The translations under genes were made by a program, and so were the position numbers. 64,000 nucleotides of DNA from Ditylenchus dipsaci (lineage: Eukaryota; Nematoda; Chromadorea; Rhabditida; Anguinidae): contig SADC01000277.1 of NCBI GenBank assembly GCA_004194705.1, forward strand, positions 1-64,000, in the 5' to 3' direction. How positions within the stretch are numbered: position 1 is the stretch's first letter; every line of letters starts with the position of its first letter. Positions 33,719-44,328 of this stretch are shown here, in pieces. The notes under the pieces are model-generated. The model was not told the DNA's origin and ran no database searches. It was given only the letters and a program-made list of their open reading frames with translations.

Positions 33719-34226
33719 TTAAACTGGCTCAATATCTTCTGGAGGCACAGGTCCTCCTCTTTGGCGTACCCAAAAGTCGGCAACGCCTTCCATTTCTAAG
33801 TCGTCAGTGACAAATCCAAACTTTGGATGAAAAACTGAGGCCATATGATCATACCAATGTATGCAGCAACCGGCTCCGTCATGTTCTTTGTTGGGGCAAA
33901 AGCATATTCTCCCTAAAATGTAGAAACGTTGAAGACTAGTAAAAAAGGTCTTACGTGGTAGCTCAAATTTTCATGCTTTCCAATAAAAGTGAGGGTAAAT
34001 TTGTTGTTCAACCACTTGTATCTTTCCTTTTGAAAGTACTTGATGTAGATTTTCATCGTCAAATTGGCCATTTCGAAGCCTAGTTTCCTGCGCAGAAAAA
34101 AACATTAATCGAAATTCAGAAGTTTTATACAAACTTACCACTCAGCTCCTCCAAGTGTCAAGGCTGGTGTTTCTTCCAATTCGTTTTCAACCTTTACTTT
34201 GACGTTGATTCTCAAATGTTGAACAC
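33719..34226 (-). CDS. MATH-domain protein exons, right-arm copy
   Basis: Exons 34226-34139, 34087-33955 and 33912-33719, with GT donors (GTAAGT, GTAAGA) and a short upstream acceptor. Exons 1-2 encode ELEETPALTLGGAEWKLGF, then MKIYIKYFQKERYKWLNNKF and LTFIGKHENLSYH. Exon 3 encodes CFCPNKEHDGAGCCIHWYDH, then FHPKFGFVTDDLEMEGVADF and ends PPEDIEPV. The GG..W start, the W in the middle and G...DDLE.E pattern match MATH (meprin and TRAF homology) domains, much expanded in nematodes. Exon 2 ends in phase 0 while exon 3 needs phase 1, so one base may be off. Upstream exons are missing or outside: a hAT-like MITE sits 8 bp upstream of exon 1. Confidence 0.6.
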
Positions 34227-34234
34227 CTAAATAA

Positions 34235-34512
34235 TAGAGTAGTTCACGGTCGGTTAATTGGCCTTACCCGGTTTTGGTTAACCGGATTTTGGCTACCCGG
34301 TTTTCGGTTACGGTTTTTCAGTTTTTTTTCGGTCGGTTAACCGGCTTGTACCCGTTTTCGGTTTTTTTGTCGTAAATTAACCGAAATTTTGCTGTACCCG
34401 GTTTTCGGTTTTCCCGGTTTTTTTGTACCCGGTTTTTCGGTCGGTTTTTTGGCCAAATACCCGGTCGGTCGGTTAACCGACCGGGTCGGTTAACCGACCG
34501 TGAACTACTCTA
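34235..34512. mobile_element. hAT-like MITE, right arm only
   Basis: Ends TAGAGTAGTTCACGGTCGG and the perfect complement. Perfect 8-bp duplication ctaaataa at 34227-34234 and 34513-34520. The left arm has the empty site (rc ctgaataa near 10038-10045). Interior is ccggttttcggtt permutations, like 2513-2921 and 41037-41155, but with different outer ends. Confidence 0.93.
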
Positions 34513-34748
34513 CTAAATAACTTAAAAGAGTATTAGTTTTTAGAATAATGAAAATTTAGAATTTTCAAAATAGTAGGTATTTTTCTAAAAATTTCTCTTC
34601 TGATTTCCGAAAAATATAGAAGTTGGGAATTCGTAGGTCAAATTAAGGTCTTTTAGTATTCAGCCAGAATAATGAAGCGATCAGGATAGTGGGATCTGAA
34701 AAGCGCATAAAAAAGGCGCAACTTTGGATCTATATGTGTTCAAGAGTA

Positions 34749-34837
34749 CAGTCCCCTCTCGATTTAGTGTAGTGTAGCTCCCGGGGACCCGAAAAACATA
34801 CACCAAATCAAGACTTCACTAAACGGAGAGTGAACTG
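34749..34837. mobile_element. Very short CAGTC-family MITE, right arm
   Basis: Ends CAGTCCCCTCTCGATTTAGT and complement, with TA flanks (34747-34748, 34838-34839). The centre ctcccggggaccc contains the GGGACC core of the family. 89 bp. The left-arm version at 9649-9807 is longer. Confidence 0.75.
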
Positions 34838-35006
34838 TACACCCAAAAAATATGCCTTGGTCCCCTTTGTTGAGTTTTTTTGCAAAAATTTTTTTGTTCT
34901 AGCTTGAGAAAATATTTATAAACACTTTAAACCACTTTTAATTCAACTTAAATTTTTGGTATAAAATGTCAAAAAAATTGTTGCCTTAGTTCCCAAGCTG
35001 ATACAG

Positions 35007-35130
35007 GCTTAGGTAAGGGTAGGCCAGCGTATGTTAGGACAAACTCAAACATGTTTTTCTTACTTCTTCAACCTTCAAAAAGCATGTTTGAGTCTGTCCT
35101 AACAACGCCGGCCTAATCTTGCCTAAACCT
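35007..35130. repeat. Small palindrome with gtaggccagcgtatgtt arms
   Basis: ggcttaggtaagggtaggcc and gccagcgtatgttaggacaa pair with the complement at 35070-35125. The same module is found at 29190, 29395, 30380 and 47500. Confidence 0.55.
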
Positions 35131-35346
35131 TGAGCCTTAAAAAATAACAATTTTTTGGGAACAAAATATCTGCCAAAAAACAACAAGGGGGACCAAGCAC
35201 TTTTTCAAAGTTTTTTTTTGCAAAAAACAACAGGAAGGACTAATGCATATTTTTTAGGTGTACCCTCGAACACATATAGAGCCCAAGTTTTTGTGGCTCT
35301 AAAGACTAGAAAAGTTTTTAATATAGTGAAAAGTGTTGTCGCGCAT

Positions 35347-35664
35347 TTAATTTAGTAAATCCTGAACAAGTATTGTCATTTGACTTAAAATTGTAACTGT
35401 CTGGATCAAGCACAAACCAGCGTCTTTAGACATAAAATCAAGATTCTTAGTCACTTCTGCAATGTTATTTAAGTCGAGTTTGAGCTTTTTAACTGTATCT
35501 TCCAGGGCTTCTATCTTCGAATTCAGATGATTAGCCTCTGATTGGGTAAATGTGTAAGTTTTGTCAGACTGCTCTACTTCCTCCTCATAATCATAGCTTA
35601 TTAGCCTAAAGCGATGCACTGCGGCAGCAAAAAAAAGGCAAATGCAGAAGAAAATAAATAACAT
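35347..35664 (-). CDS. Small secreted coiled-coil protein, 105 aa
   Basis: Intact frame. Residues 1-17 (MLFIFFCICLFFAAAVH) form a signal peptide. Then an acidic stretch YDYEEEVEQSDKTYTFT and a heptad region LNSKIEALEDTVKKLKLDLN, followed by a hydrophobic C-terminal half (LCLIQTVTILSQMTILVQDL). I do not recognise the family. The start ATG at 35664 gives a proper signal peptide. The mirror copy at 8418-8735 has frameshifts, so if any copy is active it is this one. It lies between MATH and FAD genes in both arms. May be one exon of a larger gene. Confidence 0.6.
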   Translation of the reverse strand: MLFIFFCICLFFAAAVHRFRLISYDYEEEVEQSDKTYTFTQSEANHLNSKIEALEDTVKKLKLDLNNIAEVTKNLDFMSKDAGLCLIQTVTILSQMTILVQDLLN

Positions 35665-35966
35665 AACTCAACAGAGTTGATAAACAAAGTTCAAGACTTT
35701 CAATAAATATATAGCTAGCAAGATCTTGGTTGAAACATTAAATGCAAAACTTCCTCACAAATAAAATCGTTCAGCTTCTATAAAGTATATACTCGATATT
35801 ATTTTACAAAAATACTCATATTGAGTATTTAGCTGTATATTCTGTTGGTGAATTATAGGGTATGCATTTGATGATTTCTTTGTTCTTTCTCGTTTTCTAT
35901 TGCTTTTTAGGAAAATCGATAATTTTTTTTATATGCTAATAAGCTTTGCAATATTTTTTTTTATTC

Positions 35967-36523
35967 ACAGTCCACTCTCGAATTAAGGACTGAAGTTCGT
36001 TCCCACCTTGGGTCCGACCCTTTTTTAGCCCGATTTTTCAAATTTTTTGCCAGTTGTGTTTTGACAGTCGTCCCGAATATCACACGGATTCCGAATTTGC
36101 CGATCGTTTTTCAGAAATTCAAAATTTTTTCTTCTAAAAAAGTAAAAACTCGATCTAAAGGACCATACTTGTTGATGACAATGGGAATTCGGCAAATTAA
36201 AATGCGTGCGGAACACTTTTTTACTCCGAAATTATTTTCAAATCATTTATTGTGTATCAGCATAAACGTAAAGGCCAAGTGCACCCCTCCATCCAAAGAG
36301 TATTTTTCTCTAAGCGTCATATTTTGGGTTACCTTGATTTTTAAAGTTTTCCTTTTTCGCAATGCGTTTTTGATGTTTTAATATGATCGGCCAAATCTTT
36401 GCGATATTTAAGACCACACTGTCGAAACACAACTGAAAAAAAAATTGAAAATTTGGGCTAAAAAAAGTGTCGGACCCAAGGTGGGAACGAACTTCTGTCC
36501 TTGAATCGAGATTGGACTGTGTA
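35967..36523. mobile_element. Long CAGTC-family MITE, right-arm copy
   Basis: Ends cagtccactctcgaattaag and ...tcgagattggactg. The arms share gttcgttcccaccttgggtc and ccgacacttttttagcc. The centre is unrelated to other members. Its longer internal part contains frames without homology. Mirror copy 7093-7645. Confidence 0.72.
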
Positions 36524-36888
36524 TCGAAACCACTAAATTTCTTTCCTTTTATTTCTTAACTAAATCTCACTTCAGAACATCGCTTTGTTGCATTTTCTCA
36601 ATTCTGACGAGCTTTACCGATTCCACTTTTTAGGTTTTGGCTGAACACCCGAAAATATCCAAATCGACATACAAATGTTCTTATTTTCTATGCGTTGAAA
36701 AATAACTTACCCAGATGAGCTATTAGAACAAATAAAAAGAACTAAAATTTTTTTTTCAAAAAAGACATAACATAAATAGTAGCAAATGTATCATATGTTA
36801 TGTGCTGGAAAGATTTGTAATTTGGAGTTTACACATCACTTGCAGCTTGAAATTCCAATCAGTTTTTTTTTAAATTTGTGTTTTGTAT

Positions 36889-39800
36889 TTATTCCTTCTT
36901 CAGTGACATAACTGCTTGAATGATAGTAGCATATGTTTGGTTTTCTATCTGAATTTCGCCCTTGCCAGTGACTTTAGAATAAAATTTTTTGTTGTTAATT
37001 TCAATTTCAAAATGTAAATTTTCGAAGACACTTCGTTTTTTATGTTAAATGCGTAATCACGTTCTAAGACTCCTTCTTTCTTTATTTTGTTCAACTGTGA
37101 ACACATGGATTCTACGGCTATTTCATCAATTTCTTCTGGTAACCTTGGTTTTACAAATTTTTCACCGTTATAAAGTACTTGGTCTTTAACTTTTTCGAAT
37201 TTCTTATTTATCTTAACGATGAGGAGATCTGCTGTTTTACCATGGTTATTGTTGTAATCCTTAATTATTTTTACTGCGGAATCGACACTTCTCTTTCCAG
37301 TAGCTAAACCAGTACCACTGTAAAAATGTGGACTAGCTGCAGAGTCGCCTACAGCTACTAATATAGCTGAATGGCTAGAACTTGGTATTCCACAGCAGGT
37401 TTGTCCAGAGCAAATTGGATCAAGTCAAATGTAGATGTGTTTACATTATTTGGATCTTAATAGGTGAGTTTATTGTGAATAAACTATAGAAAAACAATTC
37501 AAAATTTATATTGTGTTGTTCCAATGAAAAATTTAGGTATGTGGCTCAATTTTTACTGTAGCAATTCCTGCCTAAAAGCAGTTTTAACTACTTTTGTGTG
37601 TTTTAGATCCTAAACGTGTAGAAGAGCCTAAACGTGTAGAAACATGTTTTTTAGGTAGAGGAATGCACTTTTAAAAAAAAGGTTTTTCTGACTTTCAATT
37701 TTTGTCTTGGGCACTAAAGTGTCTCAACCTAAAAAGATATTCCAAAAAGACCAAAACGCACACAATTTCCACCTTCAACTAAAAACAGATAAGGGAGCAG
37801 GAATGTCTAACCGAAAGCTGAAAAATTAGGAAAAAGTACAAAAAAATTCAAGCTTTAGGATTGGAGGGTTAGAAATGCGTGCACAGACTAAACTTACAAA
37901 GGAAACATTCTAACTGTCCCTTGCCTAACGTCAATCTAATACGTTCATCTTGAAGCCCATGGTCAACTCACTTAGTGTAGCAAAAGTCCTGGCTACGGAC
38001 AGAGAACAAGATTTTAAGTTTGGGGCCTCGGAAACTCAAAAAACCCCACAAAAATGCTTATTTTGGATACTTCAGTGCCTCAATGCTCAGTTTTTGTTTA
38101 TCAAGTGGTCATTCTGATCATTATGACCGCATGTAACTTTTTTATTTCACTTCTAACAGTGATGTTTTAAAAACTTTTTTAAAAATGTTTAAAAGCTCAA
38201 ATTTTCACAGGACATTTCAAAATTTTAGTAGTAAAATTTAAATTTAAAGAAGTTTTCAAAAAATTTTAAAAAACATCGCTGTTAGAAGTGAAATTAAGAA
38301 GTAAAATAAGGTCATAATGGTCAGAATGATCACTTGACAAACAAAAAACTGAGCATTGAGGCACTGAAGTGGGTACTTATGCACATTATAGGCCCCCAAA
38401 ATATTAGCCGTTCTATTAGTGTTTTCTTTTTCAAAACCTTATTATAAATTCCGTATAAAATTCGTTTGTTCCTCGAACACATCATAATTCCACTCGGAGT
38501 CATTTACAGAACGAACAGTGATCTCACGATTTACACATACAAACACTTCAGAGACATGTTTCCAAAAGAAAAATAGAGCATCTGGTCTTTTGAATTTCTT
38601 TCTCCAGAGATATTCAGACACAAAGTTGATAAACAGATGACGGCAGGTACCACCTCGGCTTCGATTTGGAATTTATAATAAGGTTTGAAAAAGAAAACAC
38701 TAATAGAACGGCAAATATTTTGGGGGCCTATAACGTGCATAAGTACCCTGAAGGGTCTAAAAATAATAGCATTCTTGGGGGGGTCTTCTGAGTTTCCGAG
38801 ACCCCAAACTCAAAATTCTCTGTTCGCAGTCAGGACTTTTCTACACTAAGTAAATCGACCTTGGGCTACAAGATGAACGTATCAGATTGGCGTTAGAAGA
38901 GGGTACAGTTTGAACGGTTAATTTGTTAGACATGATTCCGAGCAAGATTTTTGATAATGTATTTAGAATCAAGAATCTTACCTAAATTAAGCATCTCATT
39001 TTTCATATGTCGCTCCATATTGATACGAACTTGTTTTTTTATCTTTTCTATTGCTGTTATAAAAACATCGGCCAGAGCTACGATCCATTTTCTTCCAATA
39101 AAATAATTTAAGTCATTAATTTTTTTGATTGCAGCGTGTCCTTGAGGTAAACTGTTTTTTTCATTTTCCAAATCATTTAAAAAATTCTGACAAAACAGGA
39201 TCCATAATCGAAGCGAAATAAAAGGTACTTCTAGTATCATAAGCTCGAAACTCGAAATTGTTTCTGCCCATTTTTGAACTAATTTTAGCATGTTTGTCTT
39301 TGATTTCTTCTGGTAGAAACGAGCTTTCACTTATGTTTTTTTCAAAGTTTTGTTTTTCCATAATCTTTTTAATGTCTTCAAAATGAATTCCACCTCCAAA
39401 TGCTACAAAGTTTTTATTCTCGTATTTTCTCCTTTGACAGGTACTGTTATGCCGTAGCTTTGCGGGATTGTATGCTGTTTAGGAATGCCTAAGTAGGTGT
39501 TGCAAAATTTGTTGTTGACTCCAGCAGCACATACAAGTAAATCAAAGTCGATGGCATCAGTGTTCTTCACCTCTGAGGACTTTAAAATAGCCTTGTAAGA
39601 AGGATTTTCGGGGTAGGAAATTGAATGCTTTCTACAGCCCTACCATATATCAACTTTAAAGGGACAACATCACTATTTTTCATACATTTTGTCAGAGAAA
39701 AGAGCCGGTCTTTCAAAGCATTTTCTAAATTCTTCAAATTGTTCTCATAGCTATTCTAACAGCCTCTTCGGGCATCGGGTCTTCAAAAGCTAGTTTTTCA

Positions 39801-40431
39801 AAAGCAGTTCCCAGCAAAATTTGTAGTTCAAATATCCAGTTCTCTTTCAAAAAAACAACTTGGCTGCGAACATAATGCGGTCGGTCGTTGACCAAAGTCA
39901 CATGCAGGCCAGCAAGAAATAGCTGAAAGGCAGTGTAAAGTCCAATTGGACCTCCACCTACAACTACTGCTTTTTTAAAATTCTTCGCAGCTTCGGGCTG
40001 GTTGCTTTTGTGTTCCTCGCACATACTTTTCAACATGGCTTCGTCCAAAGTTTCACTTTGCAGAAGTGCTAGCTCGTGGACAATATTCAGCCTTTCATCA
40101 CGGAAAAAGAACAGATCATCTTCCACATTTACTACTTCGTCGTTTGATGAAAAGTTTCGCAGCAGCTTTTTGCATTCTGTGATCATGAGCTGTGTATCTT
40201 TAGATAAGCTAGTTTTTAACTCAAATTCGACTTTTTTCACCACATCTTTCTCATTAATTTTCGGGTGGAGTTTAATTAGGACATCTATTTGAGACAATAA
40301 CTTTTCTTTAGTCATATATACACGTTCAATATAAGAAAGATTGTCTTCTGATACCTCAACTTTTTTGTCATTACTCAGAGCCTCATTTGACTGCGAACCA
40401 TTTGTATTGCTTTTATTGGAACACCTGTAAC
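36889..40431 (-). CDS. FAD-dependent oxidoreductase, right-arm copy
   Basis: Best copy. Exon block 1 (about 40431-38930) encodes a helical N-terminal part (MTKEKLLSQIDVLIKLHPKI...), then FKKAVVVGGGPIGLYTAFQL, a dinucleotide-binding GxGxxG loop, and VNDRPHYVRSQVVFLKENW. After one frameshift near 39775 come SLTKCIKNSDVV, LLVCAAGVNNKFCNTYLGI, and FGGGIHFEDIKKIMEKQNF. A 1.5 kb intron holds a palindrome. Exon block 2 (about 37430-36889) encodes ILVAVGDSAASPHFYSGTGL, the GD motif that contacts FAD ribityl in PHBH/MICAL-type monooxygenases, then the C-terminus ending ...IIQAVMSLKKE. Substrate unknown; substrate-binding residues not recognised. Total about 700 residues. The start is not certain: a MITE lies directly upstream and supplies the first codons of the open frame. 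Transfer from bacteria is possible but unproven. Confidence 0.65.
37880..38930. mobile_element. Palindrome in the FAD-gene intron, right arm
   Basis: Mirror of 4612-5660. Nested hairpins include cttcagtgcctcaatgctca at 38080 with its complement at 38345, and cttatgcacattataggccc at 38376 with its complement near 38730. Confidence 0.68.
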
Positions 40432-40433
40432 TA

Positions 40434-40858
40434 CAGTGAAACCTCGTTATAGTGCGACCCCCAAAAGTTCGTTCCAGTCTCGGGTCTGACACTTTTTGAA
40501 CTCGATTTTTGAAGATTTTTGTAAGTTCTGTTTTTACATTCTGGTCCCAAATAACGTCAGGATTCCGATTTTGCCGATCGTTTTTCTAAAACCGAAAATT
40601 TTTTCTTTAAAAAAGCAAAACCTCGATATAGTGCGACTCTTTTTCAAAATGTGGTCGCACTATATCGAGGTTTTGCTTATTTAGAAGAAAAAATTTTAGT
40701 TTTCAGAAAAGAGATCGGCAAAATCGGAATCCTGACGATATTTGGGACAAGACTGTAAAAACAGAATTTACAAAAATCTTCAAAAATCGAGGTAAAAAAA
40801 GTGTCGGACCCGAGTCTGAAACGAACTTTGGGGGTCGCACTATAACGAGGTTTGACTG
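40434..40858. mobile_element. CAGTC-family MITE, right arm only, cassette ATAGTGCGACC
   Basis: Ends CAGTGAAACCTCGTTATAGT and complement, with TA at 40432-40433 and 40859-40860. The left arm has the uninterrupted site (aatagttacag near 3100-3110), so this is a filled/empty site pair. The cassette atagtgcgac is next to both ends and twice at the centre (40615-40675). Core gttcgttccagtctcgggtc, ccgatcg. It sits directly upstream of the FAD gene's conserved coding part. Confidence 0.93.
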
Positions 40859-40879
40859 TATTATAAAAATTAAATAGAA

Positions 40880-41250
40880 ATGTTTCAAAGGGCCATTGCC
40901 GTCTCCGACAACGGTTGTCCCTTGCCAATTCAAAAAAAAAATTCCTATTCATTGAACTTCTGTACGAATTTTTCAACTTGGTTTCTATCAAAACTATACC
41001 TAGAATTAAATTCTAGGCCTTGTTTTGTTAGTTAATAATAGGGTTGGATTCGGTCGGTTATTTTTGAAAAAAACCGAAACCGAAAACCGTGTTTGAAAAA
41101 AACCGGTTTTTTAAACCGACCGATCTCAAAAAAAACGACCGAATCCAACCCTAGTTACCAAGATGAAAAATCCGTACGGAAGTTTAATGATTAGGCGAAA
41201 AAATTTGAATTGGCAGGGGACAATTCAAAACAGGTGGCAATGGCCTTTTA
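40880..41250. mobile_element. Palindromic element with nested hAT-like MITE, right arm
   Basis: Mirror of 2425-3085. The nested MITE 41037-41155 has ends TAGGGTTGGATTCGGTCGG and complement; its flanks gttaataa and gttaccaa agree at 6 of 8 bases. This copy lacks the CAGTC insertion present in the left arm. Confidence 0.65.
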
Positions 41251-41634
41251 AGACTCTATTTACCTTTAACAATAATTTCAAAAGCTTTGATGTACAATAT
41301 AAATAGCTGTGGAATTGTAAAGCTGTGATTGGAAATCAGCATCTTGAAACTACTGCCTGTAATTTTTTTTCAAATGTATACTCTATACTTCTGAACATAA
41401 GATACTGGACAAAAAATGCAAAAAACAATATAATTACTATTAAATATTGTCATTTTTTTGTTACAGTCGAGTCTCGGAATAATGCGACCCTCGGTATCAA
41501 CTTTATGACGCACTTTAACGAGTATAACCTTTTTCGAACTATAATAAGGGTAAATATATCTAAAAATGCTTCAGTGCAATTTTGGGCGAGAATTATATAC
41601 CACAAATCTACCGCCAGATTTTCGGAATATAATA

Positions 41635-41774
41635 CAGTCAACTCTCGATAATCCGTCATCTTCGTGACACTTTGTTTGGTTTTGCCTTAAATAAATAAGG
41701 CTAATCCGTCACTCTTGATTATCCGTCACCCCACGGCCGGTCCCAAGGAGTGACGGATTATAGAGAGTTGACTG
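41635..41774. mobile_element. Short CAGTC-family MITE, right-arm copy
   Basis: Mirror of 1894-2029. Here the left flank is TA (41633-41634). Ends CAGTCAACTCTCGATAATCC and complement; cassette ataatccgtca; loop acggccggtccc. Just left of it, at 41466, is another solitary CAGTC end (cagtcgagtctcggaataat). Confidence 0.82.
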
Positions 41775-41799
41775 TGAGTCAATTAGTCGATCACATTAA

Positions 41800-42975
41800 A
41801 TAAATATTCGACGCTACTCGTTTTTAACTAAACACCCACTCCCCCCGCCTCAACCCCAAAAAAACTACTCGGTTTTACTAACACCCACAACCCCCTCCCC
41901 AATAGTTTATCAGGTACCTAGAAAACATACTTTTTTTGAAAGATGCTTGAATTAGTACGCGCTGTCCCTAAGCCTAACGCTTAGGCCCTGAAGCAGAAGC
42001 CTAAGGGCTGGTTAAACCGAGAAGGTGTTTTTGGGGAGCGGGGTTAAAACCGAGTAGCGTCAAAAAATCTGAATCGTCTTCTATTCAGATGTGAAGTGGA
42101 AAAATAAAAAAATTTCTCTAGAATAAGTAATATGTAAAGATTGCAAAAAAAAACAACGCAGACAAGCTCAAATCATCTTGCTTAAAGAATCATCGCAGTT
42201 GCGGACAACGAGAATTTTGCCCGTTTGATTACGCGCAGGACACTTTATTAAATCCGATTATTTTAGGCACAATTTTTAAATCTGTTGTAAATTTTAGAAA
42301 CGAAGTTAGTCGAGCTAAAATAACTAGTATAGTGGTAAAGCTTTTGAAGCAGGCCACGCCCAGGCTGGGCCTACTTGTCAAAACTAGGGGTCGCAAAACA
42401 GGAGGCAAAGAGAAGGGCCGAGCCGCTTTCTTTTCGGTCCCTGCAGAGGCCTGATATAGAATTGAATTAATAGAATTGAAAAAAACTTCAAAATTTTTTT
42501 GATGAAAAGCAATTGACGAAGCCTTTTTATGTGTTTTTACAGCAAGCTAAAACTTTTTATGTGAGTGTGATCTGCTTGGAAATCTTAACCTTTTCTTTGC
42601 TTCTCTGAAATTTCACGTGCTCTACATTCTCATCAAAAATATGGCGTTAAAAATTATTTAAATCATCCTTTTCACAAAGTGAATAAAAAATTTCACGCAA
42701 TCAAATCAAATATGATTTTTTTCAAGGACCTTTTTGAAAAAGTCATCATTGTGAAAAAGATGAATATTTTTTGCAAAAAAAAGTTATTTTTGCATCTGAA
42801 AATTTTTCTAAAATTTCAATCATTGACTAGCTCAGCGTTGCTCGAATTTTTCAGTTTGGAAGAGTTAGCGGATTTTCGCTCATCCACAGCTCTTTACTTC
42901 AAGAATATTTTCGATAGTTAATAATAAATGAAATCGAAATTTTAAATGAACACAAAAAATTGGAAAACTATTTGA
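41800..42975. other. Noncoding stretch, right arm
   Basis: Mirror of 697-1893. The 80-codon frame at 42679-42921 and its mirror at 756-962 have no start context or domain I recognise. Confidence 0.5.
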
Positions 42976-42979
42976 GATA

Positions 42980-43206
42980 CAGTCGAACCTAGATAAACGG
43001 ACACCCCCAAAAGTTCGTTCCCCAGCTGACATTTTTTCGGACCTCTTTTTAAATGTTTTTGTCAATTCGGTTTTGACAATCTGGTCTCAAATATCGCAAG
43101 GATTCCAATTTTTGCCAATCTTTTCTCAAAATCCAAGAACTTTTCACTCTAAAAAAGCAAAACCTCGATAAACGGACACCCTTTTTTAGAAATCCAGGTT
43201 CGACTG
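42980..43206. mobile_element. CAGTC-family MITE, right-arm copy, cassette AAACGGACACC
   Basis: Ends CAGTCGAACCTAGATAAACG and complement, TA flanks at 42978-42979 and 43207-43208. Cassette ataaacggacacc is at the left end and repeated centrally. Mirror of 480-696; this copy keeps the left cassette in better condition. Confidence 0.82.
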
Positions 43207-43395
43207 TACCGTAAATGATCTACTAATCTGGCCCCTCTGAAAATCCGGCCTCCCCACCTTGAGAGTCTGTATCTCGGGCAGAGAAGACATTTTGTAAACC
43301 TGTTTATTGCATTTTCTTGACTCGGGCTCTACCGATTCCGCTTTTCATTTTTTGGGTTTACACCCAAAAATCTGATGATCGACCTGAATTTTTTT

Positions 43396-44328
43396 GATGG
43401 TACTTTCTTCTTACCGCAAAACACTTGAAAATTACCGCAAATCATTTTTTTATTACCGCAATTTGATTTTCCCGCAAAATACTTTTTTCTTACCGCAAAA
43501 TACTTTTTTCTTACCGCAAAAAATTTTCTCGTCGTTTTTAGTCAAAATTTTGCGGGAATTTGAATTTTTCAGTCAGGAAACAACTTGGATCCCTCAGAAT
43601 CCCACCCAGAATGGCCAGAAGCCCCTGAAAGTTGGTTTTTTCGGGGTTTACTAAAGGGGGGTAAACTTTTTGCGAAAATTCGATTGAGCGGATCAGATTT
43701 CGGGTCCGATCGGCTCAATCGCCCACAACTCCACCCTGAACCACTCGAAACCACCATAAACCTGGAATTCTGAGCGATTAAGCCCATCGGACCCGAAATC
43801 TGATCCGCTCAATCGATTTTTCTCGAAAAGTTTACCCCCCTTTAGTAAACCCCGAAAAAACCAACTTTCAGGGGCTTCTGCCATTCTGGGGTGGGATTCT
43901 GAGGGATCCAAGTTGTTTCCTGACTGAAAAATTCAAATTCCCGCAAAATTTTGACTAAAACGACGAGAAAATTTTTTGCGGTAAGAAAAAAGTATTTTTG
44001 CGGTAAGAAAAAAGTATTTTGCGGTAAGAAAAAAGTATTTTGCGGTAAGAAAAAAGTATTTTGCTGGAATATCAAATTGCGGTAAGAAAAAAAGTATTTT
44101 GCGGTAAGAAAAAAGTATTTTGCGGTAAGAAAAAGTATTTTGCGGTAAGAAAAAAGTATTTTGCGGTATGAAAAAAGTATTTTGCGGTAAGAAAAAAGTA
44201 TTTTGCGGTATGAAAAAAGTATTTTGCGGTAAGAAAAAAGTATTTTGCGGGAAAATCAAATTGCGGTAATAAAAAAATGATTTGCGGTAATTTTCAAGTG
44301 TTTTGCGGTAAGAAAAAAATATTATCCA
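43396..44328. mobile_element. Foldback element with TTACCGCAAAA arrays, right arm only
   Basis: Arrays of ttaccgcaaaatacttttt units at 43408-43530 and, inverted, gcggtaagaaaaaagtattt at 43975-44315. Between them is a palindrome (43545-43945), ggatccctcagaatcccacc with its complement. The left arm has a continuous T tract at this site (near 285-297), so it is an empty site; the duplication is hidden in poly-T. Open frames of PQNTFFLPQ type are by-products. The core is related to that of 52170-52560. Confidence 0.87.

Noticed and set aside
40432..40492. N-terminal extension MSDPRLERTFGG of the right-arm FAD frame
   Set aside because: These codons come from the MITE inserted at 40434-40858 and are not found in the left arm; not part of the ancestral protein.
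43842..44259. Long PQNTFFLPQ-repeat open frames
   Set aside because: Translation of the ttaccgcaaaatactttttt array in an insertion absent from the other arm.
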